This document shows, piece by piece, positions 17,394 through 26,542 of a DNA stretch of 64,000 nucleotides. How positions within the stretch are numbered: the stretch's first letter is position 1; the number at the start of each line of letters is the position of its first letter. The position numbers were made by a program, and so were the translations under genes. The DNA is from Lacticaseibacillus chiayiensis. GTDB lineage: Bacteria > Bacillota > Bacilli > Lactobacillales > Lactobacillaceae. The notes under the pieces are model-generated. The model searched no databases, was not told the origin of the DNA, and saw only the letters and a list, made by a program, of their open reading frames with translations. The stretch lies in the NCBI RefSeq assembly GCF_004123795.1, contig NZ_MSSM01000015.1, forward strand, positions 1 through 64,000. The letters are read 5' to 3'.

Positions 17394-17690
17394 ATGTTTA
17401 ATTTTTTAAATAATTCGGACGAGTATAAGCGTTTGATGAAATTGGAGTTATTGATGATGGTGATCGCCGCGGTTGCCAGTGTTGTCCTTTTCAAGTTTGG
17501 TGTGCTGACTGGCACTTTATTTGGCGCTATTGCCAGTGCCTTCTTCTTAATGGATGCGATTGTGGCAAGATTACGGCTGTTAGGTGTCTCGCGAGGCTTC
17601 AGCCGCTTCATCGGTACGGTCGTTGCCATCCCCGCGTTGGCCGGCTACTTGATGGTCATACTCGCGCGCTTTCCGATCGGTGTGGCATAA
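17394..17690 (+). CDS. Small three-helix membrane protein
   Basis: The 98-aa product (from ATG 17394, MFNFLNNSDEY) has three membrane helices (about 16-36, 38-57, 72-92). A GTG at 17373 would add seven codons, but then the GAAGGAG ribosome site would lie inside the gene. No family recognised. A long symmetric terminator follows. Confidence 0.6.
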   Translation: MFNFLNNSDEYKRLMKLELLMMVIAAVASVVLFKFGVLTGTLFGAIASAFFLMDAIVARLRLLGVSRGFSRFIGTVVAIPALAGYLMVILARFPIGVA

Positions 17691-17736
17691 TCGATATAGC
17701 ATGATTAATCAAATTGTCGCTAGCAGCAGTCAGTGG

Positions 17737-17783
17737 CAATCAAAAAGCGACCCCCCGCATTTGTGGAGGTCGCTTTTTGATTG
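17737..17783. terminator. Bidirectional terminator
   Basis: A 16-bp perfect stem (CAATCAAAAAGCGACC / GGTCGCTTTTTGATTG) between convergent genes, with T/A runs on both sides. Confidence 0.92.
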
Positions 17784-17816
17784 CCGTCATATGAAAGAAA
17801 TCTTTTTTTCATCACT

Positions 17817-18392
17817 TTAAAAATGGAAATCTTCTTTATCCGCCACTGCATCAGCCGTGAGTTCGTAACGAACCAGCGGCACCTTGCTGCCATCAGGCAA
17901 GGTGCGTTCATGACGGTAATCGCCGACCTGCGTGAAGAAGTTGGCAGTCAGTAAGTTAGCTGCGCGATCATTCGTTGCCGGTAAAATGACATAAACTTCC
18001 TTGAGGCCGAGCTCGAAAAAGGCAAAGCCTAACATGCGCTTCAACACTTCAGTCATAATGCCTTGCCCTTGGTAGGCAGCCAAAGTTTCAAACCGAATCT
18101 GCGCGATAGTCTTCTTTTCGCTGAAGTTCCAAATGCAGAAACTACCGAGAAAATCATTGGTGCCACGATCCTTGATGCCGTAAAGCAAGGCGTTATTGCT
18201 CATCACCAGCCGCATGGAGCGGTTAATGTAGCGTGCCGTGTCCGTGATCTTCTGGTCGAATTGCCGGCCGGATTCTGCAGCAATTTGCTGATCGGCTCGT
18301 AGCCGAAAGACGTCCTTAATTTTAAACATCGTTAGCCAGTCCATCGTGTAATGAACCGACATAATGGGATGGTATTTTTCAAAACTCTGCAT
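17817..18392 (-). CDS. GNAT-family N-acetyltransferase (RimJ/RimL type)
   Basis: The 191-aa protein has the RimJ/RimL-like layout: FRLRADQQIAAESGR near the start, LYGIKDRGTNDFLGSFCIW, the acetyl-CoA loop YQGQGIMTEVLKRML and a final LPATNDRAANLLTANFF block. The substrate is unknown; relatives acetylate N-termini of ribosomal proteins or small molecules. ATG 18392 is fixed by GGAGGAAAGTC. Copy B of the palindromic element ends 48 bp upstream, in the same reading direction. Confidence 0.87.
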   Translation of the reverse strand: MQSFEKYHPIMSVHYTMDWLTMFKIKDVFRLRADQQIAAESGRQFDQKITDTARYINRSMRLVMSNNALLYGIKDRGTNDFLGSFCIWNFSEKKTIAQIRFETLAAYQGQGIMTEVLKRMLGFAFFELGLKEVYVILPATNDRAANLLTANFFTQVGDYRHERTLPDGSKVPLVRYELTADAVADKEDFHF

Positions 18393-18439
18393 GACTTTCC
18401 TCCATGAAGATGATGACGTTAGCTTACCATAAATTAGCT

Positions 18440-18560
18440 GAGCGCGAACCAGCGCGGTTAAAAACCGGAGCATAAGTGGGGTTGGGCGCAATGGCCTGGT
18501 CTTAGGCCATTGCGACCAAGGCCCTTATGCGCAGGTTTTTGCGCTGGAGAGCGCGTTATG
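18440..18560 (-). repeat. Palindromic element, copy B
   Basis: Minus-strand reading gives AACGCGCTCTCCAGCGC, GCGCATAAGGGCC, the ATGGCC..GGCCAT centre, CCCCACTTATGCTCC and CCGCGCTGG. Relative to other copies the GTGTAAG/CTTACAC stem has become GCATAAG/CTTATGC, a paired change. It lies in the 5' region of the GNAT gene. Confidence 0.85.
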
Positions 18561-18657
18561 GTGGAGCGCGAACCACTCGCGACCTGCCTATGAATATCAC
18601 CGCTTTGCCGTTATTAGCAAAAGTCTTTTTGGCTTGCGTTAAATGGTGATGAGTGGT

Positions 18658-18701
18658 TTGTGAAACCGTTCTTTCTAAATCATTAAAGAACGGTTTCACA
18701 A
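18658..18701. repeat. Perfect 17-bp inverted repeat upstream of the WxL operon
   Basis: Arms 18658-18674 (TTGTGAAACCGTTCTTT) and 18685-18701 pair perfectly around a 10-base loop. No T run follows on either strand, so it is not an ordinary terminator. Each arm is a two-mismatch match to a CcpA cre box. It stands about 140 bp before the WxL operon promoter and could be an operator. Confidence 0.6.
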
Positions 18702-18840
18702 GCTGCTTGTAAAGATTTAAACCGACCAAATAAAATTGACGGCGTTTTCATAATGATTTTTTATATCCGGTAAACCACGGAAACAAACGTACCCGGACGT
18801 TATTTTTTTATTTTTTAAGCCTATAAATAAAAAGCAAAAA

Positions 18841-18869
18841 TGACAAGTTACAGGACCCCCTTATATAAT
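18841..18869 (+). promoter_or_regulatory. WxL operon promoter
   Basis: TGACAA (18841-18846) and a perfect TATAAT (18864-18869) spaced by 17 bp, about 30 bp before the first start codon of the operon. Confidence 0.7.
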
Positions 18870-18888
18870 CAATAACATCGAGAAAGGG

Positions 18889-20862
18889 GTGAAACACAAT
18901 GAAACAGTTTTTTTTTGGCTTTTGTCGGGTGTCATGCTGTTACAACCGTTTTCATTAAATATCGGTTCGCAAGCAGCGGCATCGGCACCTAGCCCAGTCT
19001 TAAATGAAGCACTGGGTTCGCGGCCGCAACAGCCAGCCGCCTCCGCAAGTTCGCCAAGTCAGTCAGAAGAAGGCAGCTCACCATCAGCGAGTGCAAGTGA
19101 AAAGTCCCCGAGTACCATGAACGCATCAGCTGCTAGCTATGAGCTTACCGGCGCGACTGAGCAACAACCACTGACGGATCAGGCGGATGAGTCGGCCGTA
19201 CCGAAGCGGCGTCAAAAAAGATCTGTTCCAACCTCACGCGCGGATCAAACCAACCCCTTTTTAGTGGGAACTGTCCAAGAATTGGAAGCTGCCATCAAGG
19301 GCGGTGAAACGTATGTGCGACTGACAGCCGATATCAATATTGGTGCGACCGCCATTCCGGTGCACCACTCTGTTACCATCGATGGCGATCACAAATACAC
19401 TTATATGTATAACGGTGGTCTGAGCTGGCATCGCGGCATCTATTTTGCCGCCAGCAACATCGCGATCACCTTTAAAAATATTAAAATCGGTGACGCGAAG
19501 GTGAAGCATTCAGCGAATAACTACTATGGTATAGCACCAGCTGATAACAGTATCAAGAACAGTCAGATTATCGTTGAAAATGTTAACTATTACTCAGATT
19601 ATGGCGCCCAGCCGATTCACATTCGCGATGACAGTAACCAGGTCATTTTCAAAGGCAAGAACACTTTTTATACAACGAAGAATCCTGGTTCAGTGCTTGT
19701 CCAGGAATTTGCCGAGGCAACCAATTTTTTGTTTGAAGAAGATTCGGACACCACCATTACCTTGGATAAAGGCGAGGTGTTAGGTACCTTTTGGCCGTCA
19801 ACCGGGCCGTTGGAACTTGAACTTAAAAAGCGCGCACGGTTGAAAGTGGTTACCGCTAATTCCCTGGTTTATACGGGGATCGGGGCGATTCACAATAATC
19901 GCATCAAAGTGGGTGAAGAGGCTGTTCTGGATGTTAAGACCACGCGAAAAAACGCTGGTAATTTAATGTTCTATAACCACGACTTGGCCATCGATGTCCA
20001 AAAAAATGGCCAGCTACTGGTTGAAACTGTTGGAGAAAATAATTTTAACAGTAACTCCGATATCCATCTCGGTCCCGGCGCGAAAGCCAAATTAAAAAAC
20101 ATCAACGGTGATTTCTTTAAAAAGGGAAAAGGCACCCTGACGCTTGATAATGCCGACGAGCTTGTTATTGAAACGGGGAAACATGGGGGAACGAGTCCAA
20201 CCGGTTTGGTTTCGGACACGGCCAATGTGAGACTTGAACCTTTTAATCAGGAAACAAAAGGATATGGGGTTCATGCTGACGGTCAGCTGCTGACGACCCA
20301 AACCAGTGATGACGATTGGATTTTTAATGGTAAGCAAGTGAGTCGGCAGCCAACGCCACTACCTGGTGATATTGCCAAGCGAGTTGCCGAGGCTTCCGCG
20401 TTTAGACTGACACGGAATGTTGTGCCGCCCAAACCAGTAGGCAAGCTGGCTTTGATCAGTGTGCCGGATTTGGATTTTGGTCAGCAAACCATCACCGGCG
20501 TTACGCAAATTTTGCGGCCACAAGTTCAAGGAGCGTTGAAAATCGAGGATTCGCGAACCAATGGGCCCCGGAAATCACGATTGTATCTCAGAATGGCACG
20601 CCCATTTAAAAATGGTGACGTGGATGCGACTAGGTATTTAACGTACACCAACCAGGCTGGTCAGGAGCAGACAATATCCGATCAAGCGATCCTTGCTGAA
20701 GTGACGAAGGATGTCGTCGAGCGAGATGTTAGCAGCGAATGGAATATGACCACTGACAGTACTGCACGCGGGTTTAAATTGACCTTGCCGACTGAAAAAC
20801 AAAAACTCGGCAGCTTCTCAGGGGAACTGGATTGGTCGCTGCAGGATGTACCGGGAAATTAA
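18889..20862 (+). CDS. Large WxL-operon surface protein with beta-helix region
   Basis: The 657-aa secreted protein has a hydrophobic signal (VFFWLLSGVMLLQPFSL), a Ser/Ala/Pro-rich linker (about 25-125), a right-handed beta-helix-like region related to pectate-lyase-like adhesins (about 125-480) and a WxL-like C-terminus ending in LDWSLQDVPGN. The open frame begins at GTG 18889, but that codon overlaps the AAAGGGG ribosome site. The properly spaced ATG at 18899 reads MKQFFF and runs into a T9 tract (18908-18916), which puts it out of frame, stopping after 19 codons; ten (or seven) T would give MKQFFFWLLSGV. Expression may thus depend on slippage at this tract. First gene of a four-gene operon; likely non-covalently bound to the wall. 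Confidence 0.85.
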   Translation: MKHNETVFFWLLSGVMLLQPFSLNIGSQAAASAPSPVLNEALGSRPQQPAASASSPSQSEEGSSPSASASEKSPSTMNASAASYELTGATEQQPLTDQADESAVPKRRQKRSVPTSRADQTNPFLVGTVQELEAAIKGGETYVRLTADINIGATAIPVHHSVTIDGDHKYTYMYNGGLSWHRGIYFAASNIAITFKNIKIGDAKVKHSANNYYGIAPADNSIKNSQIIVENVNYYSDYGAQPIHIRDDSNQVIFKGKNTFYTTKNPGSVLVQEFAEATNFLFEEDSDTTITLDKGEVLGTFWPSTGPLELELKKRARLKVVTANSLVYTGIGAIHNNRIKVGEEAVLDVKTTRKNAGNLMFYNHDLAIDVQKNGQLLVETVGENNFNSNSDIHLGPGAKAKLKNINGDFFKKGKGTLTLDNADELVIETGKHGGTSPTGLVSDTANVRLEPFNQETKGYGVHADGQLLTTQTSDDDWIFNGKQVSRQPTPLPGDIAKRVAEASAFRLTRNVVPPKPVGKLALISVPDLDFGQQTITGVTQILRPQVQGALKIEDSRTNGPRKSRLYLRMARPFKNGDVDATRYLTYTNQAGQEQTISDQAILAEVTKDVVERDVSSEWNMTTDSTARGFKLTLPTEKQKLGSFSGELDWSLQDVPGN

Positions 20863-20877
20863 GAAAGAATAAGCCAA

Positions 20878-21216
20878 ATGAAAAAATGGTTTTCGCTGGC
20901 TGTTCTTTTGCTAGGACTTGCCTGTCAACCGGTGTTTGGTGTCAGTGCCAATTATCAGCGCACATCGACAGGTGAAATTATTTTCGTTGAGCCAACTTCG
21001 TCTGATGCTGACCAAACATCACCGGCACCATCGAATCACCAGCCATCACAGCTAGCAACAACGTCACAAGCACCGCCGTTTAAGCAAGGTCTTATACCGC
21101 GACTTGGGGCAAGGCCGGAAATACTCTACGGCTTAATCGGCAGCTTGCTGACATGCACCATGTTGTTGCTTTTCGTCATCAGACGTTACAAAGAAGATAA
21201 GGAAGAAGGAAAATAA
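20878..21216 (+). CDS. Small LPXTG-like wall-anchored protein of the WxL operon
   Basis: The 112-aa protein has a signal peptide (MKKWFSLAVLLLGLACQPVFG), a low-complexity Ser/Thr/Pro spacer, a sorting-signal-like end with IPRLGARPE in place of LPXTG, a hydrophobic helix and the charged tail RRYKEDKEEGK. Small proteins of this type sit in most WxL clusters. The motif deviates (RLG instead of xTG), so sortase processing is uncertain. It starts 15 bp after the preceding stop with only a weak ribosome site, suggesting translational coupling. Confidence 0.82.
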   Translation: MKKWFSLAVLLLGLACQPVFGVSANYQRTSTGEIIFVEPTSSDADQTSPAPSNHQPSQLATTSQAPPFKQGLIPRLGARPEILYGLIGSLLTCTMLLLFVIRRYKEDKEEGK

Positions 21217-21218
21217 AA

Positions 21219-21989
21219 ATGAAAAAGAGTATCTGGACCGCACCATTATTGGGCGTAACCTTGTTAAGCATCATGGCCCCGAGCGTCGTGAACGCCGCAA
21301 CTTCGGCGAGCGACATGATTTCAAACGGTGAAGTGACTTTTAAAGCGGACAGTTCAATTACCGATCCGAAAGATCCGCTTGACCCGACCGACCCAAATCC
21401 GATCAAACCGATTGATCCAAGTAACCCGGGTGGCAACCCAACGCCTGGCACGAGCGGTCCACTGTCATTAGACTTTGTTTCCAGTTTTACATTCGGTGAA
21501 GCAGCCATCAGCAGTGACGATGCGAAATACTATGCCAAACCGCAAGCATTCACCCAGCAAGATGGTTCAACAGTTGACCGCCCTAATTTTGTTCAGATCT
21601 CTGACAAGCGAGGAACGTTTGAAGGCTGGACATTAAAGGTGAAACAAGAGAAGCAATTTGCGGTGAAAGATGATGCCACCCGCGAATTAATCGGCGCACA
21701 ATTAAAGTTCAAGAATGCCAGCTTAGTTTCCGCAACCGACGCTAAATATGCCCCGACAGGTTTAGGATCTTTTGAATTAATCCCGGGTACCGCTCAGATT
21801 GCACCGGTTGAAGCGGTGAAAGACCAAGGGATGGGGACATGGATTTATCGCTTTGGTGACGACAAGCAAATGAACCGATCCGTTGAATTGTCCGTTCCGG
21901 GTAAAACTCCGAAAATGGCCAAGGCTTATGTCACCGCTTTGACCTGGACCTTAGAATCCACGCCAGCCAACACCACCACCAAACCTTAA
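21219..21989 (+). CDS. WxL-domain cell-surface protein
   Basis: The 256-aa protein is a canonical WxL protein: signal peptide ending around VVNAATS, an Asp/Pro-rich linker with DP repeats, and the domain with both motifs, GWTLKVKQ (distal) and ALTWTLESTP near the C-terminus. WxL domains bind peptidoglycan without covalent linkage. Ribosome site AGAAGGAAAATAAAA; the start codon begins 2 bp after the stop of the small LPXTG-like gene. The partner binding protein is the next gene. Confidence 0.93.
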   Translation: MKKSIWTAPLLGVTLLSIMAPSVVNAATSASDMISNGEVTFKADSSITDPKDPLDPTDPNPIKPIDPSNPGGNPTPGTSGPLSLDFVSSFTFGEAAISSDDAKYYAKPQAFTQQDGSTVDRPNFVQISDKRGTFEGWTLKVKQEKQFAVKDDATRELIGAQLKFKNASLVSATDAKYAPTGLGSFELIPGTAQIAPVEAVKDQGMGTWIYRFGDDKQMNRSVELSVPGKTPKMAKAYVTALTWTLESTPANTTTKP

Positions 21990-22075
21990 TGCTTTAAAAG
22001 TAATTGCAATTTGACCGGCTTATGCGTGACTTTAACGACAGCCGCCGAGCCCCGCATTTTAAAAAGGAGATTTCT

Positions 22076-23170
22076 GTGAAGAAAATACTTTTCTGTTTAG
22101 CAGCGTTTATTGCCGTGTTGATGACCCCTGCTGCCCATGTTTTTGGTTCGGAATTGAATTTTGCCGCAAAGGCGCAGCTGCCAGATAATCAGGTTCACAA
22201 AGATGTTAGTTATTTTGACATCAAAATGGACCGAGGCGCGAAGCAAACCCTTCACGTTGATCTCCGTAATGATACAGACAATGAGGTCACGGTCGATGTC
22301 GGTATTGCCAGCGCTACCACCAACATTAATGGCGTGGTGGAATACAGTCCCAATAACATTCGACCAGCCAAAAGCCTAGTGTTTAATCTTAAGGATTATG
22401 TTAAGGCACCCAGTCAAATCAAGATCCCGGCCAAGGGCAATACAGTTTTGAATTTAGATGTGACCATGCCTGATGCGCCACTGAAAGGGCAGATGGCTGG
22501 CGGGATCACGCTTAAGGAACACCGAACGGAAGATCAGGCCAAAGAGGAACAAAGCAAAGGAATGTCGATCAACAATCGTTTTTCCTATGTTATTGGCCTG
22601 GTGCTTCAACAAGCCACCCAACCGGTTGCGCCACAAATGACATTAAGTACCGTTAGGCCGGGGCAGGTGAACTATCGCAACGTCATTTCCGCGGCTTTGG
22701 AAAACGTCACGCCGACTTTCATCAATAAAGTTGCCATTGATGCAAATGTACGTGTCAAAGGTGCCAAAAAAGTGCTTTATAAGGTTAAAAAAGAAGGCAT
22801 GCAATTAGCGCCGAACACGACTTTCGATTTCCCGATTGCCTTGGCAGGGAAAGCACTAGAGCCAGGCACCTACATTGCCCAATTAGAGGTCTATGGTAAT
22901 CAAAGTCCGGATGGTCAGGTGACAAGGCAGGTCAATGGGCATAAGCAGCGGTATCAAAACCACTGGACCTTGACTAAGCAGTTTACCATTACCGGTCACA
23001 CTGCCCAGGATCTGAATCAAAAGGACGTGACCCTGAAAGCAACGAATCATTGGTGGGTCTATGCATTACTAGCGGTGGTTGCACTCCTACTCATCGTAAT
23101 TGCGATATTGGTGATCATGTTGGTCAAACGGAAGCGTAAGAAAGACGCGAAACGTGTGCACGTCAATTAA
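22076..23170 (+). CDS. DUF916/DUF3324 WxL-interacting membrane-anchored protein
   Basis: The 364-aa protein has a signal peptide (KKILFCLAAFIAVLMTP), a DUF916 domain (about 35-155), a DUF3324 domain (about 165-310), a membrane helix (about 325-350) and the basic tail KRKRKKDAKR. Members bind peptidoglycan and WxL proteins and hold the complex at the surface. The GTG at 22076 is chosen because AAGGAGATTTCT stands before it; the 24 codons upstream do not look coding. It closes the operon, followed by a strong hairpin. Confidence 0.92.
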   Translation: MKKILFCLAAFIAVLMTPAAHVFGSELNFAAKAQLPDNQVHKDVSYFDIKMDRGAKQTLHVDLRNDTDNEVTVDVGIASATTNINGVVEYSPNNIRPAKSLVFNLKDYVKAPSQIKIPAKGNTVLNLDVTMPDAPLKGQMAGGITLKEHRTEDQAKEEQSKGMSINNRFSYVIGLVLQQATQPVAPQMTLSTVRPGQVNYRNVISAALENVTPTFINKVAIDANVRVKGAKKVLYKVKKEGMQLAPNTTFDFPIALAGKALEPGTYIAQLEVYGNQSPDGQVTRQVNGHKQRYQNHWTLTKQFTITGHTAQDLNQKDVTLKATNHWWVYALLAVVALLLIVIAILVIMLVKRKRKKDAKRVHVN

Positions 23171-23365
23171 ACATGTTACAATTAAAGTTAAAAAAGATAC
23201 TCCTTTTAACCTCGGATGATGCGGCGCCAAACCAATAACACCTTGGATGTCAGCACATTGGCATAGGCTTGAAATTTTCAAACTCACCGTATGGAATTGA
23301 TGAAATGACCACTTATTAAGAGGTGAGCATTTCTAAGAGGCGCGCAACTTAAAAAGTAGACTTTA

Positions 23366-23427
23366 AAATCCGCACATTAGGCTGTCAACGTCAAACAACG
23401 CTGACAGCCTAACTGTGCGAATTTTTC
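23366..23427 (+). terminator. Terminator of the WxL operon
   Basis: A long stem (ATTCGCACAGTTAGGCTGTCA-like arms, one or two mismatches) with a 14-base loop and TTTTT after it, 200 bp after the last stop. The gap 23171-23365 contains nothing recognisable. Confidence 0.85.
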
Positions 23428-23564
23428 ATGCTATATGAGATGGCCTTGATTGAAAACAGCAATGAATGCCTGTTTCAATTGGTTTGGTAGGCGTTTGGGC
23501 TTTTGGCAGGGATGTCAAACATTGGTTGAGTTGCGTGTTTTTGTCGTAAAGTGGGGTGGTAGGC

Positions 23565-25016
23565 ATGAGATTATCTGAATTAATGGAAAAAAATGACCAA
23601 AAGAAACTCCAGCTGCTTAATTATCTTGATCAACATCCAAATCAAAAGCTGAGAAATAGCGAACTGCAGCATAAACTAAATATCTCGTATTATCTGTTCA
23701 AGCGGCGCACTAAGGAAATTGCAGACGACATTGAGTCCTTTCAGCTAAACGGCTTATTTGATATTGATGTGTCCGAAACGACAACGATTTTGCACAAAAA
23801 TCATAACACCAATATTTCTTTTTTTTTGAACCATTATCTTCAACGTTCTTATCAGATTCGGATCTTGATGTTGTTGGCGACGCAAACGCATGATTTCGAC
23901 TTATATGATTTTGCCGAAGCCCATTATGTTAGCTATGCCTTCATGTACAAACGATTTACAGCACTTCGCCAAACCCTGAAAAGATGGGGCATCAACCTTA
24001 GCAACAACGGTGAATTGACCGGCGATGAACTGGCGATCCGTTTATTATTATCCGAAATTATCATCGTGACGCACGTTGGAGAAGAAGCCTTTGATGATCG
24101 GATTCGTGCTGCCTTACATGAACTGCTTGCATTAATCGATACACCGGCGATCGCGCCATCAATGAGTCAAATGATTGAAACTATTGCTTATTTACTCGCC
24201 TCCTTATCCCGTTTTCAACAAGGGCATTTTGTCGCGACATCGCCGGATGTGGCGAAACTTATTAGCAAAATCCGTCAGCAAGCCCTTGAGGCAAGGAATA
24301 AAGTCATTTTAATTTTTCAATCGTATTTTACAGCTAATGACCAAGCCATCAACAACGAATGTGACTATTTAGGCACATTTCTTGCCATTGTGGGCATTAT
24401 TTCAGCTCCGGAAGTGATTTTCCCAGATGAAGTGACGCAAAAAAGCAATGACTTTATTCGCGGGTTTGAGGAATATTTTGACGTCACCCTGACGCTGGAA
24501 GCCAAACAGCATATCACCTATGAAGTTGACAAGTGTTGGATTGACGTTGTGGCCTTTCCCCTCAGGAGCGGTTTTTTTGAATACCACAGCGAAATTAGCT
24601 ATTTTGCCAAAACATTTCCGGAGTATTTTGAATATTGTCGAACCTATGTGAAACAACAAGCGACAAATTTTGACGATCAGCAGAGGCAATTTATTTTTTA
24701 TCGCTGCTTGCTGACGCTGGTGGCAAATGTGCCTTTGAGCAGCGTGCTTGAGCCGCTTTACATTTGTGTCGATTTCACGTTGGGAGAAGCTTATAATACG
24801 ATCATTGAGCGCGGCATCAAGCGGTTTTCGATGCTAAACGTCAGGGTCACTAACGAGGTTCAGCCGCAAACCCGTCTGATCATTACTGATTTGGTCAACG
24901 CGTATCATCATACCGAAATTCCTAAAGTGATTTGGCTCTCACCACCGCGAACAGAAGATTGGGAAAATCTGATTAGTGAGTTGTTAACGTTCCGCCTAGT
25001 GCCGCATGGAGTTTGA
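23565..25016 (+). CDS. Mga/AtxA-like transcriptional regulator
   Basis: The 483-aa protein resembles Mga-family virulence regulators: an N-terminal helix-turn-helix (HPNQKLRNSELQHKLNIS, about 25-60), a second Mga-type helix-turn-helix (about 90-165, with YVSYAFMYKRFTALRQTLK), central PRD-like helices and a C-terminal EIIB-like part ending in a short LVPHGV. Such proteins often control adjacent surface-protein operons, and the WxL operon lies immediately upstream. ATG 23565 is chosen; the ribosome site GGGGTGGT is moderate. A T9 tract (23819-23827) lies within the gene, so slippage could also inactivate it. Confidence 0.82.
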   Translation: MRLSELMEKNDQKKLQLLNYLDQHPNQKLRNSELQHKLNISYYLFKRRTKEIADDIESFQLNGLFDIDVSETTTILHKNHNTNISFFLNHYLQRSYQIRILMLLATQTHDFDLYDFAEAHYVSYAFMYKRFTALRQTLKRWGINLSNNGELTGDELAIRLLLSEIIIVTHVGEEAFDDRIRAALHELLALIDTPAIAPSMSQMIETIAYLLASLSRFQQGHFVATSPDVAKLISKIRQQALEARNKVILIFQSYFTANDQAINNECDYLGTFLAIVGIISAPEVIFPDEVTQKSNDFIRGFEEYFDVTLTLEAKQHITYEVDKCWIDVVAFPLRSGFFEYHSEISYFAKTFPEYFEYCRTYVKQQATNFDDQQRQFIFYRCLLTLVANVPLSSVLEPLYICVDFTLGEAYNTIIERGIKRFSMLNVRVTNEVQPQTRLIITDLVNAYHHTEIPKVIWLSPPRTEDWENLISELLTFRLVPHGV

Positions 25017-25156
25017 TCGTTTAATATTGCTTTCCGCTGCAAGAGTGATTAAAAGTGATTGTTTCACACGCCAGTTTTCTTATCCAAGGCAATCTTTTTT
25101 GTTCGATAGATGTCTTATGGTATACTCACGATATTCACAACTGGAGGGGAAGCACA

Positions 25157-26149
25157 ATGGAACAAGAAAACGGATTTTGGCCAGCAATAAAGGATTTCTT
25201 TTTTCGTGCTGGCGACTTCAAGGGTGTTAGTTCGCGATCACAATACTGGTGGCTTTTCTTAGCTCAGGTTTTGGTAGGGGCTGTAGCAGGTGTTTTGATC
25301 GTCGTGATGAGTACACCGATTTTTGCGGAGCCTAAATCTTTTGGCAGTCAAATCGCGCAATCGTTGCTGGGGCTTCTGGGCCTGGGTCTTTCGTATCTAA
25401 GCTTTCCTCAACTGAGTCTGACCCTTCGGCGATTTCGTGATGCAGGCGTTAGTCCGTGGTGGTACGTCGTCATCGTGATCTTGGGTTTGGCTGGTCCGTT
25501 GCTGACGGTCAATGGTATGGGCTTTTTACCAATTATCATTTTACCGATCATTGCAGTGCTAGCAAATCTGATCGTTTTACTATTGCCAAGCCGCGAGCAG
25601 GAAGTGAAACCTTTCCCTGCCCAACCGCATGCACACAGCACGTTGGGTGTTAGCTTTGGGGCGGCTGTTAAAAATCTCTTTCTTCGCGGTGGTGACTTCA
25701 CTGGAACCTCTAGTCGGAGCCAGTACTGGTGGAGCGTTTTATTTGGAGTACTCATTGTGGTGCCCACAGGACTTTTCATTGTCCTCTCACTCATTGCTGC
25801 CTTCTTTGGCATTGCTACATCAAACGTAGTAAAGACGGATCCACAAAATGTCTTGCGTATTCTTAGCTCATTAGGATCCGGCGCCTTCATTTTGCTGGTT
25901 CTCTTCCTCGTCATCTTCTATGCATGGTCCATGTTGGCCTTGCCGATGCTGACGGTAAGCTGGCGCCGATTCAGAGACGCAGGCGTCAATCCGTGGTGGT
26001 TAGTTGCGTTTTATATCGTGAATAGTGCGGTTTCGGCTTTTCAGTCAAGCAGCCCGAATTTTGTCTTAACCTTAATCCCGCTGATCATCTGGATTGTCCA
26101 GATCGTCATCCTTGCCTTACCGCCTAAAAATTTGGGCGATGAACAGTAA
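25157..26149 (+). CDS. Tandem DUF805 membrane protein
   Basis: The 330-aa protein consists of two DUF805 domains: the signature RAGDFKGVSSRSQYWW (about 17-32) recurs as RGGDFTGTSSRSQYWW (about 178-193), and each half ends with LRRFRDAGVSPWWY or WRRFRDAGVNPWWL. About eight membrane helices. DUF805 has no established role. Most relatives have one domain, so this looks like an internal duplication. ATG 25157 is fixed by GGAGGGGAAGCACA. A TATACT element stands about 30 bp upstream. Confidence 0.9.
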   Translation: MEQENGFWPAIKDFFFRAGDFKGVSSRSQYWWLFLAQVLVGAVAGVLIVVMSTPIFAEPKSFGSQIAQSLLGLLGLGLSYLSFPQLSLTLRRFRDAGVSPWWYVVIVILGLAGPLLTVNGMGFLPIIILPIIAVLANLIVLLLPSREQEVKPFPAQPHAHSTLGVSFGAAVKNLFLRGGDFTGTSSRSQYWWSVLFGVLIVVPTGLFIVLSLIAAFFGIATSNVVKTDPQNVLRILSSLGSGAFILLVLFLVIFYAWSMLALPMLTVSWRRFRDAGVNPWWLVAFYIVNSAVSAFQSSSPNFVLTLIPLIIWIVQIVILALPPKNLGDEQ

Positions 26150-26242
26150 TCTAGTTCATCTCAAACAATAACGCGTTTGCTGGTACAGAGACCGCGCTGG
26201 CCCACGTGGACAAAGTGGGTGGGTCATAACTTCCGCCACATG

Positions 26243-26290
26243 AAAAGAACGTACAAGATTCCACAGTTATGGGATTTTGTGCGTTCTTTG
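26243..26290. terminator. Terminator-like hairpin
   Basis: AAAGAACGTACAAGATTCC pairs with GGGATTTTGTGCGTTCTTT around an 8-base loop, between converging genes. The rest of 26150-26540 shows no gene. Confidence 0.65.
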
Positions 26291-26542
26291 TTTCATCATG
26301 GACAATATGGATAATTTGTTAAAACTATTAAGATTAGAGTGCCAAAGCGGAGCAGTCGTAAGCCAGATGAGGCTCAGTGATGTCCACCACTCTAGCATCG
26401 CGGTCGCCAGCCCCTGTCTGGCCGGAGTTTGGCACGACACGGAACTCATTGCCTAAGGCTTCTGTATCGTTCGAGATTTAGCGTAGTAAGGACATCCCAC
26501 ACGCATTTATGGATCACCATTTTCTGCAACATCATGCCTTGC

